A stretch of 64,000 bases of DNA from NCBI GenBank assembly GCA_023413135.1, contig JAEZQK010000094.1:4232-68231 (forward strand). Direction: 5' to 3'. The translations under genes and the position numbers were made by a program. Positions 44,768-52,734 of the stretch are shown piece after piece; position 1 is the first letter of the stretch, and each line of letters opens with the position of its first letter. The notes below the pieces were generated by a model. That model saw nothing but the letters and a program-made list of their open reading frames with translations. It did not search any database and was not told the origin of the DNA. Source of the DNA: Bacillota bacterium (GTDB taxonomy: Bacteria > Bacillota > Clostridia > Christensenellales > Aristaeellaceae).

Positions 44768-44810
44768 CAAAAAAAGAGCTCAGGCGTAATGAGATATGCC
44801 TGCGCTCTTT
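44768..44810 (-). terminator. terminator of the leftward phage-like operon
   Basis: AAAGAGC-CAGGC pairs with GCCTG-GCTCTTT (one mismatch); on the minus strand it is followed by TTTTTGTTTT. It lies 80 nt after the 88-aa gene's stop and just beyond the stop of the opposing 53-aa gene. Confidence 0.7.
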
Positions 44811-44890
44811 CGCCATTATAGAATGATTCAACGGAGAAAGCGGCTATTCCTCCACTCATTCTTTTTCTGATCAGCCCATCTGATTCATCC

Positions 44891-45157
44891 TTATTTATAT
44901 TTATCCTCCAGCGCCTTGACAAGAGCAGTAAACGCAAAAGGCGTTTGAATCCGAAAATGTTGTTCAATGATCTTTTTACGGTTCTTCCAAATATAAATGC
45001 CGGCACAGTAAGGAGTATGGCGGTTATTATCCATTCCGCTGATCTCTATTTCGTGACCATTGCGAAAATCACGATAGATGCACTTCTCGCCGTCAAAAAA
45101 AATGGTCGTGTAATCCGGGCCCAATACGGCCAAAGCCTCTTTCATCTTCTTTGTCAT
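44891..45157 (-). CDS. hypothetical phage-type small protein
   Basis: An 88-aa soluble protein (MTKKMKEALAVLGPDYTTIF..., with HTPYCAGIYIWKNRKKII). Its start overlaps the nuclease stop, so the two are translationally coupled. I do not recognise a family. The position after a resolvase-like nuclease in a phage-like early operon is the only clue. Confidence 0.6.
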   Translation of the reverse strand: MTKKMKEALAVLGPDYTTIFFDGEKCIYRDFRNGHEIEISGMDNNRHTPYCAGIYIWKNRKKIIEQHFRIQTPFAFTALVKALEDKYK

Positions 45158-45468
45158 CAGCTATTCCCTCCATATAGTTTCAGCCAGTCCTCCAGCGCCA
45201 TGATCACTACCCAAGGCGCCTTGTTCTTGCGGTGCATCACGCAGGGCAGCGCTTTGCCATTGGCATCCCTTACAGCCTGCCCAAGTGCGTCATACAGGCG
45301 CAGAGTCTCCGCCCGCTTGCATTCGATATGGATCCCCGGCAAAGATACATCCGGGTTCTCCATGCCGCCCTGTGCCCATTGTGTGTTCCTGTGGGCATCA
45401 TAACCCTTTTCACGAAGCAGCCGGGCCAGCTCCTGCTCGCCACGGTTGCCCTTTTGCTTGCTGTTCAT
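45157..45468 (-). CDS. phage-type Holliday-junction-resolvase-like nuclease
   Basis: A 103-aa protein with the PDDEXK layout of Hjc-like nucleases found in prophages: KGNRGEQELARLLREKGYDA (N-terminal Glu), ENPDVSLPGIHIECKRAETL, which supplies the D...E-x-K catalytic set, and a basic strand HRKNKAPWVVIMALEDWLKL. It would cut branched DNA during replication or packaging. It lies downstream of the AAA ATPase with the GTAC-rich array between them. Confidence 0.75.
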   Translation of the reverse strand: MNSKQKGNRGEQELARLLREKGYDAHRNTQWAQGGMENPDVSLPGIHIECKRAETLRLYDALGQAVRDANGKALPCVMHRKNKAPWVVIMALEDWLKLYGGNS

Positions 45469-45495
45469 AGCTTATCTATTGTGTTCCTCCCTTGC

Positions 45496-45620
45496 GTACC
45501 ACACAGTACACCAGTACATAGTACATTTAGTACATAGGGGTACATATAGTACATACACACACCCCCCTATGATGGCATATACGTACCATATGTACCGTAT
45601 GTTCTATGTACTGTTAGTAC
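45496..45620. repeat. GTAC-rich repeat array (iteron-like)
   Basis: GTAC occurs 11 times in 125 bp, at 45496, 45506, 45514, 45521, 45530, 45540, 45549, 45583, 45592, 45608 and 45617. Most are within AGTACAT-like units spaced 7-10 bp apart, first in one orientation and then in the other (ATGTAC). It spans the gap before the nuclease and the last codons of the ATPase. A replication-origin iteron set or a repressor-binding array are the obvious readings. Confidence 0.6.
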
Positions 45621-46839
45621 AAAAAACACCGGTTTGTTCGCACTTGACGGTGAATCCGGGCGTGTGCCTGCTTATCCGCACGCCTTTGCCGTCTTTCACA
45701 CGTACCCCGGCTTCTACGGCGATCTTGTCATACTTTATAAGCTGCGGTCCGATTTCTTTGAGCTTCCGGTTGACATCCTTTGCATCGACGGCAGCATAGG
45801 TATGAAGGCGTTTGAGGCTCTCATTCAGAAGCTCAGCGTACGTTAATCTGATCCCTGAAGGGTTGTCCTCCATGATGTTTCTGAAAAGCCGCACAATAGG
45901 CTGCGCCTCATAAGCCTTCTTTTGGGCAAAAGCAAACGCATCTTCGCCGATTATCGTCCATCTGCCGTCATGAAGGTGCATTACAAAATCGTCTCCCCAC
46001 ACATCCCGGCCGGTAATATGGACGGTGGCTTCATCGGTTTCCCGGTCACGCTCTATCAGGATCGTCGTATCTGCAGCCCCCATCAGGCCATTGCTGCCGC
46101 TGATCTTGTCGTATACATCTTCCACCGCCCGCATTTTGTTTGTGTGGTGAACGAGCATAACGGAAATACGGTGCTTGTCTGCGAATGCTTTGATGCCGCC
46201 CATGGTTTGATAATCCTGCTGGTATGCATTCGTCCGGCCTGAGGGTACGCCGCGGACCTTCTGAAATGTGTCTATAACGATCAGCACGGTATCAGGGTGT
46301 TCTATCATCCACGCCTCAAGCTGATCGATCAGGCCGGTATCCAGCATAGCCGCCGACGTTGACAGGTGAAGATTGTCCGGCACAGGTTTGCCTATTTTCC
46401 GGATGCGGCTTTGCAGGCGCCTTTGGCTGTCTTCCAGGGCAAGGTAAAGCACGGTCCCCATCGTTGTCTTTTTGCCCAGGAACGGCGTGCCGGCTGCGAC
46501 GCTCATGCAAAGATCGAGCACAAGCCATGACTTGCCGATTTTCGACTGGCCCACAAGGAGCGTCAGCCCTTCACATATGAAATTATCCACAGGCTGGCGC
46601 AGGGCATCATAGTGCTTTTCACATAGCACCGTAGCCGGCAACGGGCTTATGGGCCAAGCTGAAGCGGTGGGCGGCTGTTTAAGCGGAGGCTGTACGGCAG
46701 CCTGATAGATTGGACTTCCATCCGTCATGTAGCCGTTGACCGGCGCAAAGGGTTCCTCCTGCGAAAGCAGCATTTGCGCTTCCGGGGTGGATACCAGGGC
46801 ACTATAGGCGGCCAGGGTATCAGCATAGGAATTTCCCAC
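45604..46839 (-). CDS. RepA-like AAA ATPase (phage/plasmid replication)
   Basis: About 411 aa when started at the GTG at 46839, which follows AGGAGG; another GTG 9 nt earlier overlaps that site. The AAA_25/RepA-RecA-like core has Walker A LLVGQSKIGKSWL, LYLALEDSQRRLQSRIRKIG, Walker B VLIVIDTFQKV and VMLVHHTNK. A C-terminal winged-helix-like region follows (LTYAELLNESLKRL, VNRKLKEIGPQL). Such proteins act as replicative helicases of plasmids and phages. It lies downstream of two small phage-type genes and upstream of a GTAC-rich array. Confidence 0.8.
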   Translation of the reverse strand: MGNSYADTLAAYSALVSTPEAQMLLSQEEPFAPVNGYMTDGSPIYQAAVQPPLKQPPTASAWPISPLPATVLCEKHYDALRQPVDNFICEGLTLLVGQSKIGKSWLVLDLCMSVAAGTPFLGKKTTMGTVLYLALEDSQRRLQSRIRKIGKPVPDNLHLSTSAAMLDTGLIDQLEAWMIEHPDTVLIVIDTFQKVRGVPSGRTNAYQQDYQTMGGIKAFADKHRISVMLVHHTNKMRAVEDVYDKISGSNGLMGAADTTILIERDRETDEATVHITGRDVWGDDFVMHLHDGRWTIIGEDAFAFAQKKAYEAQPIVRLFRNIMEDNPSGIRLTYAELLNESLKRLHTYAAVDAKDVNRKLKEIGPQLIKYDKIAVEAGVRVKDGKGVRISRHTPGFTVKCEQTGVFCTNST

Positions 46840-46927
46840 CCGGTTCACCTCCTCCCGCCGCCAAAGCCTCTGCTATCTTCCGCGTCCTAAACGGGAGAGC
46901 TTCTATAGATAAGCATTCTTCGCTCAT
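46820..46927 (-). CDS. 35-aa small protein between HTH gene and ATPase
   Basis: The ATG overlaps the stop of the HTH gene (ATGA). The frame runs 35 codons (MSEECLSIEALPFRTRKIAE...) into the start of the ATPase gene, and its 3' part contains the AGGAGG of the ATPase. It may be a leader that couples ATPase translation rather than a functional protein. Confidence 0.4.
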   Translation of the reverse strand: MSEECLSIEALPFRTRKIAEALAAGGGEPGGKFLC

Positions 46928-47103
46928 TCCTTATCCTCCCGAAGCCTGTCGATCATGTCCCGGATCGAAGCCTCTTTTTCTTGTGTCAATTCCTCCCGAA
47001 GCAAACGTGTCATTGTTGGATCAGATATGCCCATTGCTTTTGCAATGCGCCAAAGCGGGACGCCTGCACCCTTTGCATACAAGCGAAGGGCTACATTTTT
47101 CAT
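46924..47103 (-). CDS. small helix-turn-helix protein (phage Cro/early regulator-like)
   Basis: A 59-aa protein preceded by GGAAGGAGG. The segment GVPLWRIAKAMGISDPTMTR is a clear helix-turn-helix, followed by a charged helical tail ending IDRLREDKE. It is the first gene of the leftward phage-like operon, divergent from a full-length XRE repressor across 126 bp, the arrangement of a CI/Cro-type switch. Confidence 0.65.
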   Translation of the reverse strand: MKNVALRLYAKGAGVPLWRIAKAMGISDPTMTRLLREELTQEKEASIRDMIDRLREDKE

Positions 47104-47188
47104 GCAAATTCCTCCTTCCTATTGACGGCCGGCCACTAACGTGCTATGACAATAAAATCGTGTGGATTACAATATTTCATAAGTGTGC

Positions 47189-47198
47189 ATGTATACAT
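47189..47198. promoter_or_regulatory. palindromic operator candidate ATGTATACAT in the divergent switch region
   Basis: A perfect 10-bp palindrome directly upstream of TACAAT (47198-47203), a -10 with TTTCAT 17 nt upstream, serving the rightward repressor gene. Repressor binding here would block its own promoter. Confidence 0.4.
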
Positions 47199-47229
47199 AC
47201 AATAAAAACATAGTATCGGAGGGGTGATC

Positions 47230-47754
47230 ATGCCAAAAACAAATGAGGGGTATAACAAACCATTTGCGCAAAGATTGCGTTTGCTTCTGGACGGCCGCGG
47301 TGTATCGCAAAGTGCCCTTGCCCAACATCTTGGGGTTCAGCAGCAAACGGTAAGCCAATATTGCAATGGCTTGACATCTCCATCCGTTGATACTTTTCAG
47401 AAGATAGCGGCATTTTTTGAGGTTTCCTATGACTTTCTTCTGGGGGCAAGTATAAATAAATCACCTGTGGGTGGTGATATAGAGCAACGATTGGGAATGA
47501 CCGATGCGGCCATACAAGTCTCAGAGCATCTGAAAGGAATAGGCATGGCCCGCCCAAGAGATGTAATCATAGGAGATCCGTTGTTTGTGGAATTTGTTTT
47601 TAGGTTTGATGAATATTTACATTCGATAGCCGATCATGATTCCGATGATAAAACGATGTTTTTCAAATACGAGCTGTGGCTCATTCTCATGCAAATGCTG
47701 AACAAGCATGGGCAGGGGGTTGCGGGGTGTGCACAGAAAGAAAGGGAACAGTGA
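47230..47754 (+). CDS. XRE-family repressor (CI-like)
   Basis: A 174-aa protein. Residues about 8-70 are an HTH_3 domain (FAQRLRLLLDGRGVSQSALA, QHLGVQQQTVSQYCNGLTSP, YDFLLG). The C-terminal 100 residues have no peptidase motif, so it is not a LexA-type self-cleaving repressor. The ATG at 47230 follows GGAGGGG. It is divergent from the small HTH gene that heads the replication operon. Confidence 0.8.
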   Translation: MPKTNEGYNKPFAQRLRLLLDGRGVSQSALAQHLGVQQQTVSQYCNGLTSPSVDTFQKIAAFFEVSYDFLLGASINKSPVGGDIEQRLGMTDAAIQVSEHLKGIGMARPRDVIIGDPLFVEFVFRFDEYLHSIADHDSDDKTMFFKYELWLILMQMLNKHGQGVAGCAQKEREQ

Positions 47755-47794
47755 AGGTATCTTAATAGGGATGATTGATAGACGAGGTGAGACT

Positions 47795-48073
47795 ATGAAG
47801 CTCAATTACCAATATGAACAGGACAGGATATTTGCCCAGGATGATTCCGGCAAGCTGCTTGCGGAAATCAGGTTCCCTTCAATAGAAGATGGTGTGGTTA
47901 ACTTTTCCAGTACCTTTGTGGATCCTTCCCTGTGCGGGCAGGGCGTCGGGGAGCAATTGGTGCAGGCCGCGATTGCAAAAATCAAAGAGCGGGGCATGAA
48001 GGCGGTCATGACTTGTTCCTATGTAAAGGCTTGGTTCAGCAAACATCCGGAAGAGGGGGATCTGCTGGCTTGA
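47795..48073 (+). CDS. GNAT-like N-acetyltransferase (YjdJ/Acetyltransf_CG type)
   Basis: A 92-aa protein matching the short GNAT-related family. It has a beta-rich N terminus (MKLNYQYEQDRIFAQD), TFVDPSLCGQGVGEQLVQAA carrying the acetyl-CoA pyrophosphate loop, and the ending KAWFSKHPEEGDLL. GAGGTGAG precedes the ATG. It starts 41 nt after the repressor stop and may share its transcript. Confidence 0.85.
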   Translation: MKLNYQYEQDRIFAQDDSGKLLAEIRFPSIEDGVVNFSSTFVDPSLCGQGVGEQLVQAAIAKIKERGMKAVMTCSYVKAWFSKHPEEGDLLA

Positions 48074-48162
48074 ATGGGGCGGCTTTTTTGCGTGATACTC
48101 TTCGCCCGTAATCAGGAAATGTATGGAGAAGCACAGATGCCCGCAATAGACATTCAAGCCCG

Positions 48163-48660
48163 TCAATAATAGAAACTGTTTCGCCGCAAGAATTTGGCAA
48201 ACTCAAATATCTCTTCTTTTCCAACGTCAAAATCAAAATAGAAAGCAAAGCCTATCTCTTTTTCATCGCTTTTTCCAATGTTAGTGACTAAATCGTAAAT
48301 GGTTAGCCCCTTGTGATAATAATCATCCGAATAGTCTTCCACGCCATAAACTTCAAACGTATATCCCTTTAGCTTGGAATAGTCATATTTCAGCGCATCA
48401 GCCCGCTTTAGCTTCGTGGATACTGAAATGCTGTCCAGATTGATTTCTACATCGCAAAAGCCTTTTACGGACACCACCGGAATTGGATAATAGTCCCTCT
48501 CATACTGCCCATCATTTGTTTTGTTGTAATGGCCGCTATAATAGCCGGATTCCACCTCAAAGATTCTGTGAAAAAGAGCAGACGACAATTCGAAAGACTT
48601 TAATTCCAGTTCACGGTATATCCCGTTTAGCAAAGCGCCGAATTCATTCTTTTTTGACAT
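48163..48660 (-). CDS. hypothetical protein
   Basis: A 165-aa acidic, aromatic-rich soluble protein (SGYYSGHYNKTNDGQYERDY, then VEDYSDDYYHKGLTIYDL). The ATG at 48660 is preceded by GGAGA. It is AT-richer than its neighbours, as is usual for horizontally gained genes. I do not recognise a family; an immunity-type or phage-lifestyle protein is possible but unsupported. Confidence 0.6.
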   Translation of the reverse strand: MSKKNEFGALLNGIYRELELKSFELSSALFHRIFEVESGYYSGHYNKTNDGQYERDYYPIPVVSVKGFCDVEINLDSISVSTKLKRADALKYDYSKLKGYTFEVYGVEDYSDDYYHKGLTIYDLVTNIGKSDEKEIGFAFYFDFDVGKEEIFEFAKFLRRNSFYY

Positions 48661-48789
48661 ATACAGATCTCCGTGAATCAACGAATTGAGCTGGGAATTT
48701 ATTCACTCTACCCATCATTATATCTTCTGTACTTGTAAGCAACAAGATCTACGCCCCATCCCTGCTTCGGCCAAGGCGCCTTCTGTATG

Positions 48790-48820
48790 AAAAAAGGGTG
48801 GAGGCTGTTACCCTTCCACC
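48790..48820 (-). terminator. hairpin with T-run on the minus strand
   Basis: GGTGGA...TCCACC followed by CTTTTTT on the minus strand. It lies about 450 nt downstream of the tRNA-Thr gene in its direction. It sits in the 600-base gap 48661-49266, where the only other structure is the repeat at 48964; I see no gene there. Confidence 0.4.
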
Positions 48821-48963
48821 ATCTACTGTTTACTTCTCAATCTTCACGCCTAGGCTTGCAGAAAAGCTCTGTCTACCATGTGTATTTCATGAAAAATCGT
48901 GCTGATACTGTTCCAAAACATAAATGCACCGATGAACACCGGCACATAGGATACACGTAAACT

Positions 48964-49054
48964 CCGCCCGCTGTCATCCCTCGCTGCGCGAAGGATCTTT
49001 CAGAAGCATGAAAATCCAAGATCCTTCGCTGCGCTCAGGATGACAGTCTGCGGG
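48964..49054. repeat. inverted repeat of the TGTCATCC...GAAGGATCTT type
   Basis: Two arms of about 35 bp (CTGTCATCC-CGCTGCGC-GAAGGATCTT and complement) around an 18-bp centre. This kind of intergenic palindrome is widespread in bacterial genomes. Confidence 0.7.
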
Positions 49055-49266
49055 GCTGGACTCGCCTTCAGAGCACATCGTCATCGACACATGAATGTTT
49101 TGAATTAGTATGAAAAGTGCGCTTTTACTACTCAAAAGCCTGTGGATAAATCCCGGTTAGGGTACTGGTTAAGGTAATGACAGAGAGCAATTTATTATTT
49201 TATGATTTCATGGCAAAAGAAAAAGCCCGCAACCTCTATCATTCAAGAAGTCACGAACCCTTTCAA

Positions 49267-49342
<76 letters not shown>

Positions 49343-49627
49343 ACGTCCGGCGGGACAACGAACATATTGTACATGAAATCCCAAGGAATTGCAAGGGTTT
49401 TTCTTAAGAAAAATCCGCCATCCACATTGGGTTTTTCAAGCAATCCATCCCGGTTTTGCGGCCTGCTTACTTAAAACAGACTCTTGATGCAAAAACCGGT
49501 GCAAATACACGTTGTCCGCAGGCCGGAAGGCCTTGAGGCCCAAGGCCTTTTAGGTCATCCTGATTGATGCAAGCATAGGTGCAACGCAGCCCCCACAGCC
49601 CGCATCAAGTCTCCTTCTCCCTGGTGC

Positions 49628-50092
49628 TTACTTCGCTGCGCCGGCAAACGCCTCGTCCATTTCCCGCAGCTTTTTCAGCACCGTCAGGGCGCGCTCGTCC
49701 GTGTCGCCCTTTGCTTTGAGAAATTCCTGAATCAGGTCCCAGGCCAGCCAGCGCCCCACAATTTTTTCGCCGATGCACATCACCTGCACATGGTCGTGTT
49801 CCACGGCCTGATGGGCGCAGTGCCAGTCATGGATCATGCTGGCGCGGATGCCGGGGATCTTGTTGCAGGCAATGGATGCCCCCACGCCCGAGCCGCAGAA
49901 CATGATGCCGCGCTCCGCGTTGCCATCCAGAATGTGCTGGCATACGGCTTTGGCCACATCGGGGAAATACGGCATTTCCGCGGGATCGTGGCACCCGTTG
50001 TCAATAACCTCGTGGCCCGCTTTTTTTAATAAGGGCAGCATGGCCATTTTTAAATCATACCCTGCATGGTCGCAACCAATGGAAAGCTTCAT
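49628..50092 (-). CDS. rpiB: ribose 5-phosphate isomerase B (RpiB/LacAB family)
   Basis: A 154-aa sugar-phosphate isomerase. Markers are SIGCDHAGYDLK at the N terminus and RGIMFCGSGVGASIACNK, in which the catalytic Cys and anion-binding GSGVG loop are present, then RASMIHDWHCAHQAVEHDHV. The ATG at 50092 follows AAAGGA at 9 nt; an ATG 6 nt upstream is the alternative. RpiB interconverts ribose 5-phosphate and ribulose 5-phosphate; related proteins act on allose or galactose 6-phosphate. It lies downstream of the Liv-type operon but is separated from it by a MITE-like element. Confidence 0.88.
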   Translation of the reverse strand: MKLSIGCDHAGYDLKMAMLPLLKKAGHEVIDNGCHDPAEMPYFPDVAKAVCQHILDGNAERGIMFCGSGVGASIACNKIPGIRASMIHDWHCAHQAVEHDHVQVMCIGEKIVGRWLAWDLIQEFLKAKGDTDERALTVLKKLREMDEAFAGAAK

Positions 50093-50120
50093 GTTCATCC
50101 GTCCTTTACTGATAAATAAT

Positions 50121-50276
50121 ACTAATTCCAAACATTAATGCGTCGTCGCGGCGGCTCTTTTCGCGCGGGGCATCGTCGACTTCCGCTCCACGTAGCGCTG
50201 CTACGCGTCGCTCCGTCTCCTTGTCCCGCATCGAAAATATCTCGCCGCTTTGGACGCATTAATATTTTCCATTAGT
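50121..50276. mobile_element. MITE-like element with about 24-bp imperfect terminal inverted repeats
   Basis: ACTAATTCCAAACATTAATG at 50121 is matched by the complement of the 3' end (GACGCATTAATATTTTCCAT to 50276) with few mismatches. The 156-bp inside holds a palindrome around GTAGCGCTGCTACG and no ORF. It lies between rpiB and livF. Confidence 0.6.
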
Positions 50277-50288
50277 ATAAGGCAAAGC

Positions 50289-51017
50289 CTAGGCCGTTGT
50301 TTTCTTTTTACCAAGGTAGGCTTCCTTCACCCTGTCATCCTCCCCAAGGTCTTTGGAAAGACCGCTGTGGATGATGTTTCCCCGCTCGATCACATAAGCG
50401 CGGTTGGATACGCTGAGCGCCAGCTTCGCATTCTGCTCCACCAGCAGCACCGGGATACCGGTCTGGTTGATGGCTACGATGCGCTCAAATACCTCTTCGA
50501 TGACCAGGGGCGCAAGGCCCATGGAGGGCTCATCCAGCATCAGCATCTTGGGATGCCCCATCAGCGCGCGGCCGATCACCAGCATCTGCTGCTCGCCGCC
50601 GGAGAGGCTCCACGCCAATTGCGTGCGGCGCTCCTTCAGCCGGGGAAAGCAGCCGTACACATACTCCAGGTCATTACTGATATTGCCGGCCGTCAGTTTG
50701 ATGCCCTTCCACGCCACGGTGCCCACGGCCAGGTTCTCCTCCACCGTGAGACCCGGAAACACATGGCGGCCCTCCGGCACCTGCAAGACCCCTTTGCGCG
50801 TTATCGCGTGGGGCTTTTTCCCGCGAAGCTCCTCGCCCTGATACAGGATGCTTCCGGACGATTCCACATGGCCGGAGATGGAGTTGAGCAAGGTGGTTTT
50901 GCCGGCGCCGTTGCTGCCGATCAGGGCAACGATTTCCTTGTCGCCCACTTCCATGCTGATGCCGTGCAGCGCCTCGATGTGGCCATAGCGGGAAACAAGG
51001 TTGCTAATCTTAATCAT
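50289..51017 (-). CDS. livF: branched-chain amino acid-type ABC transporter ATPase LivF
   Basis: A 242-aa ATPase. Walker A is IGSNGAGKTTLLNSIS, the Q region VLQVPEGRHVFPGLTVEENL is characteristic of LivF, the signature is WSLSGGEQQML, and Walker B is LMLDEPSMGLAP followed by the H-loop. It overlaps livG by 4 nt (ATGA). With LivG it forms the ATPase pair that powers the LivHM permease. Confidence 0.95.
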   Translation of the reverse strand: MIKISNLVSRYGHIEALHGISMEVGDKEIVALIGSNGAGKTTLLNSISGHVESSGSILYQGEELRGKKPHAITRKGVLQVPEGRHVFPGLTVEENLAVGTVAWKGIKLTAGNISNDLEYVYGCFPRLKERRTQLAWSLSGGEQQMLVIGRALMGHPKMLMLDEPSMGLAPLVIEEVFERIVAINQTGIPVLLVEQNAKLALSVSNRAYVIERGNIIHSGLSKDLGEDDRVKEAYLGKKKTTA

Positions 51018-51778
51018 GCGCTTTTCCCTCCTCCCCCAAGATAGGCCTCGATCACATCGGGGTTTTCCTGCACCTCTTCCGGAAGGCCCGTGGTCAGCTG
51101 ACGGCCAAAGTTTAATACGGTAATGCGGTCGCAGATTTCCATTACCAGATCCATCGCGTGCTCGATCAGCAAAACCGCAATGCCCTGCTTCACCGCGATG
51201 CCAATCAGCGAGCGGATGTAATCCATCTCCGCCCGGTTAAGACCCGCGGCGGGCTCATCCAGCAGCAGCACCTTGGGATAGCTTAGCATGGCGCGGACGA
51301 TTTCCAGCATCTTCTGCTGGCCGTAGGAAAGCTTTTCGGTGCTGTCCTTCAGGTTGACGTTTTTAAGCCCCGCGGCGTTAAGCAGCGACTGCATATAGTC
51401 CTTGTACTGCTTTGCCTGCGGCAGGTGGCGGAGCCCCGCCAGATCCAGCCCTACCAGGATGTTGGTTTCAATATCACACCGGCCCAGAAGGCGCGGATGC
51501 TGGAAGCTTCTGGCCACACCCAGCTTGGCCCGCACGTGGGTGGGCGCTTTGGTGATGTCGCGGCCTTCCAGTGAAATGATGCCGCCATCCGCCTTATATA
51601 TACCGGTGATCAGGTTGAGCAGCGTGGTTTTGCCGGAGCCGTTGGGCCCGATGAGGCCGAACACTTCACCGCCAAAGAGCTCCAGGCATACATGATCGGC
51701 CGCGGTCACGCCGCCGAAGCGCTTCACCACGTCAGATAGTGTGAGCACCGGGCTTTTTCCGCTTGAAGAGCATGTCAT
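51014..51778 (-). CDS. livG: branched-chain amino acid-type ABC transporter ATPase LivG
   Basis: A 254-aa ATPase with FGGVTAADHVCLELFGGEVF, Walker A IGPNGSGKTTLLNLIT, the LivG-specific GVARSFQHPRLLG, signature KLSYGQQKMLE (SGGQ is replaced by SYGQQ, as is common in LivG) and Walker B LLLDEPAAGLNR. The ATG at 51778 overlaps livM by 47 nt and has GGGAGGAGG 11 nt upstream. An internal GTG at 51745 is the alternative and fits the family's usual N terminus. Confidence 0.93.
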   Translation of the reverse strand: MTCSSSGKSPVLTLSDVVKRFGGVTAADHVCLELFGGEVFGLIGPNGSGKTTLLNLITGIYKADGGIISLEGRDITKAPTHVRAKLGVARSFQHPRLLGRCDIETNILVGLDLAGLRHLPQAKQYKDYMQSLLNAAGLKNVNLKDSTEKLSYGQQKMLEIVRAMLSYPKVLLLDEPAAGLNRAEMDYIRSLIGIAVKQGIAVLLIEHAMDLVMEICDRITVLNFGRQLTTGLPEEVQENPDVIEAYLGGGGKSA

Positions 51779-52724
51779 AAAGCGCCTTGCCTCCTCCCAA
51801 AATTCCTTCCGGCTGTACGATCATCAAAATCATAATGCCTGCGCCGTAAATCAACTGCATAAAGTTTGCCAGCGGGCGCACCCACTCCTGCAACAGGGAG
51901 ATGATCATCGTGCCGATAATGGCGCCGCTGGGGGAAGTCGTACCGCCCAGCATGATCATGATCAGATACATGGTGGACTGTTGGTAGGTAAACGTTTGAT
52001 AGCTTAAGTAGCCGGACAAAAATGCGTACAGCGCACCGGCCAAGCCGCACAGCGCGCCGGATATGCCAAAGGCGATGCTCTTGGTCAGCAGGCTGTTGAC
52101 GCCCATGCAGTTGGCCGCGATCTCGTTGTCGCGGATGGCCATGAAGGAACGGCCCAAGGGCGAATGGAAAAGCAGGCGCATGGCGACGAATACCACCGCG
52201 CAAAAGGCCAGGATCAGGTAGAAATAAGAGATTTCGGAGTTAAACGTAAGGGGACCGATGGAAAACTTCGGAACGTTTTGAATGCCCAGCGCCCCGCCGG
52301 TGACCGGCTCCCAATTCATGAACAGGCCATTTAAAATGGTCATCAGGCCGACGGAAGCAAAGGTGAAGTAGTATTGGCGCAGCCTGAAGAAGGCAAAGCC
52401 CAGCACGAACGCAAACAGCGCGGTTCCCACAACGGCAGCCAGCATGGCTACCAGGGGCGGCATGTTCAGCTTCATTACCACATTCGCGGCAGTGTAGGCC
52501 CCCACGCCCCAGAGCCCCGCCTGGGCAAAGGAGTTCTGGCCGCACATGCCCAGCAGCACGTACACGCTAAGCACGCACAGATAGGTGATGAGTGCTATGT
52601 TCAAAACCCGCAGCATGTAATTGCCCGTCGCCATGGGCGCAAAAGCGAACAGTACCAGCACCACGGCAGGGAAAAAGCGGGAAACCTTTTTCATGGTTTG
52701 GGCTATGGATGTTGTTGTATTCAT
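51732..52724 (-). CDS. livM: branched-chain amino acid-type ABC transporter permease LivM
   Basis: A 330-aa membrane protein with about nine hydrophobic segments. Family markers are LLGMCGQNSFAQAGLWGVGA, FAFFRLRQYYFTFASVGLMT and LGRSFMAIRDNEIAANCMGV (the ATPase-docking loop). GGTTSPSGAIIGTMI lies near the C terminus. It begins 10 nt after livH. Confidence 0.94.
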   Translation of the reverse strand: MNTTTSIAQTMKKVSRFFPAVVLVLFAFAPMATGNYMLRVLNIALITYLCVLSVYVLLGMCGQNSFAQAGLWGVGAYTAANVVMKLNMPPLVAMLAAVVGTALFAFVLGFAFFRLRQYYFTFASVGLMTILNGLFMNWEPVTGGALGIQNVPKFSIGPLTFNSEISYFYLILAFCAVVFVAMRLLFHSPLGRSFMAIRDNEIAANCMGVNSLLTKSIAFGISGALCGLAGALYAFLSGYLSYQTFTYQQSTMYLIMIMLGGTTSPSGAIIGTMIISLLQEWVRPLANFMQLIYGAGIMILMIVQPEGILGGGKALYDMLFKRKKPGAHTI

Positions 52725-52734
52725 GGTCAGCCCC

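Noticed and set aside
45496..45620. Possible CRISPR array
   Set aside because: Units are only 7-10 bp and change orientation; there are no 25-40 bp repeats with unique spacers and no cas gene.
49343..49627. Gap between tRNA-Thr and rpiB
   Set aside because: It contains a short GGCC-rich palindrome near 49530 but no frame with a start signal and no RNA gene that I can support.
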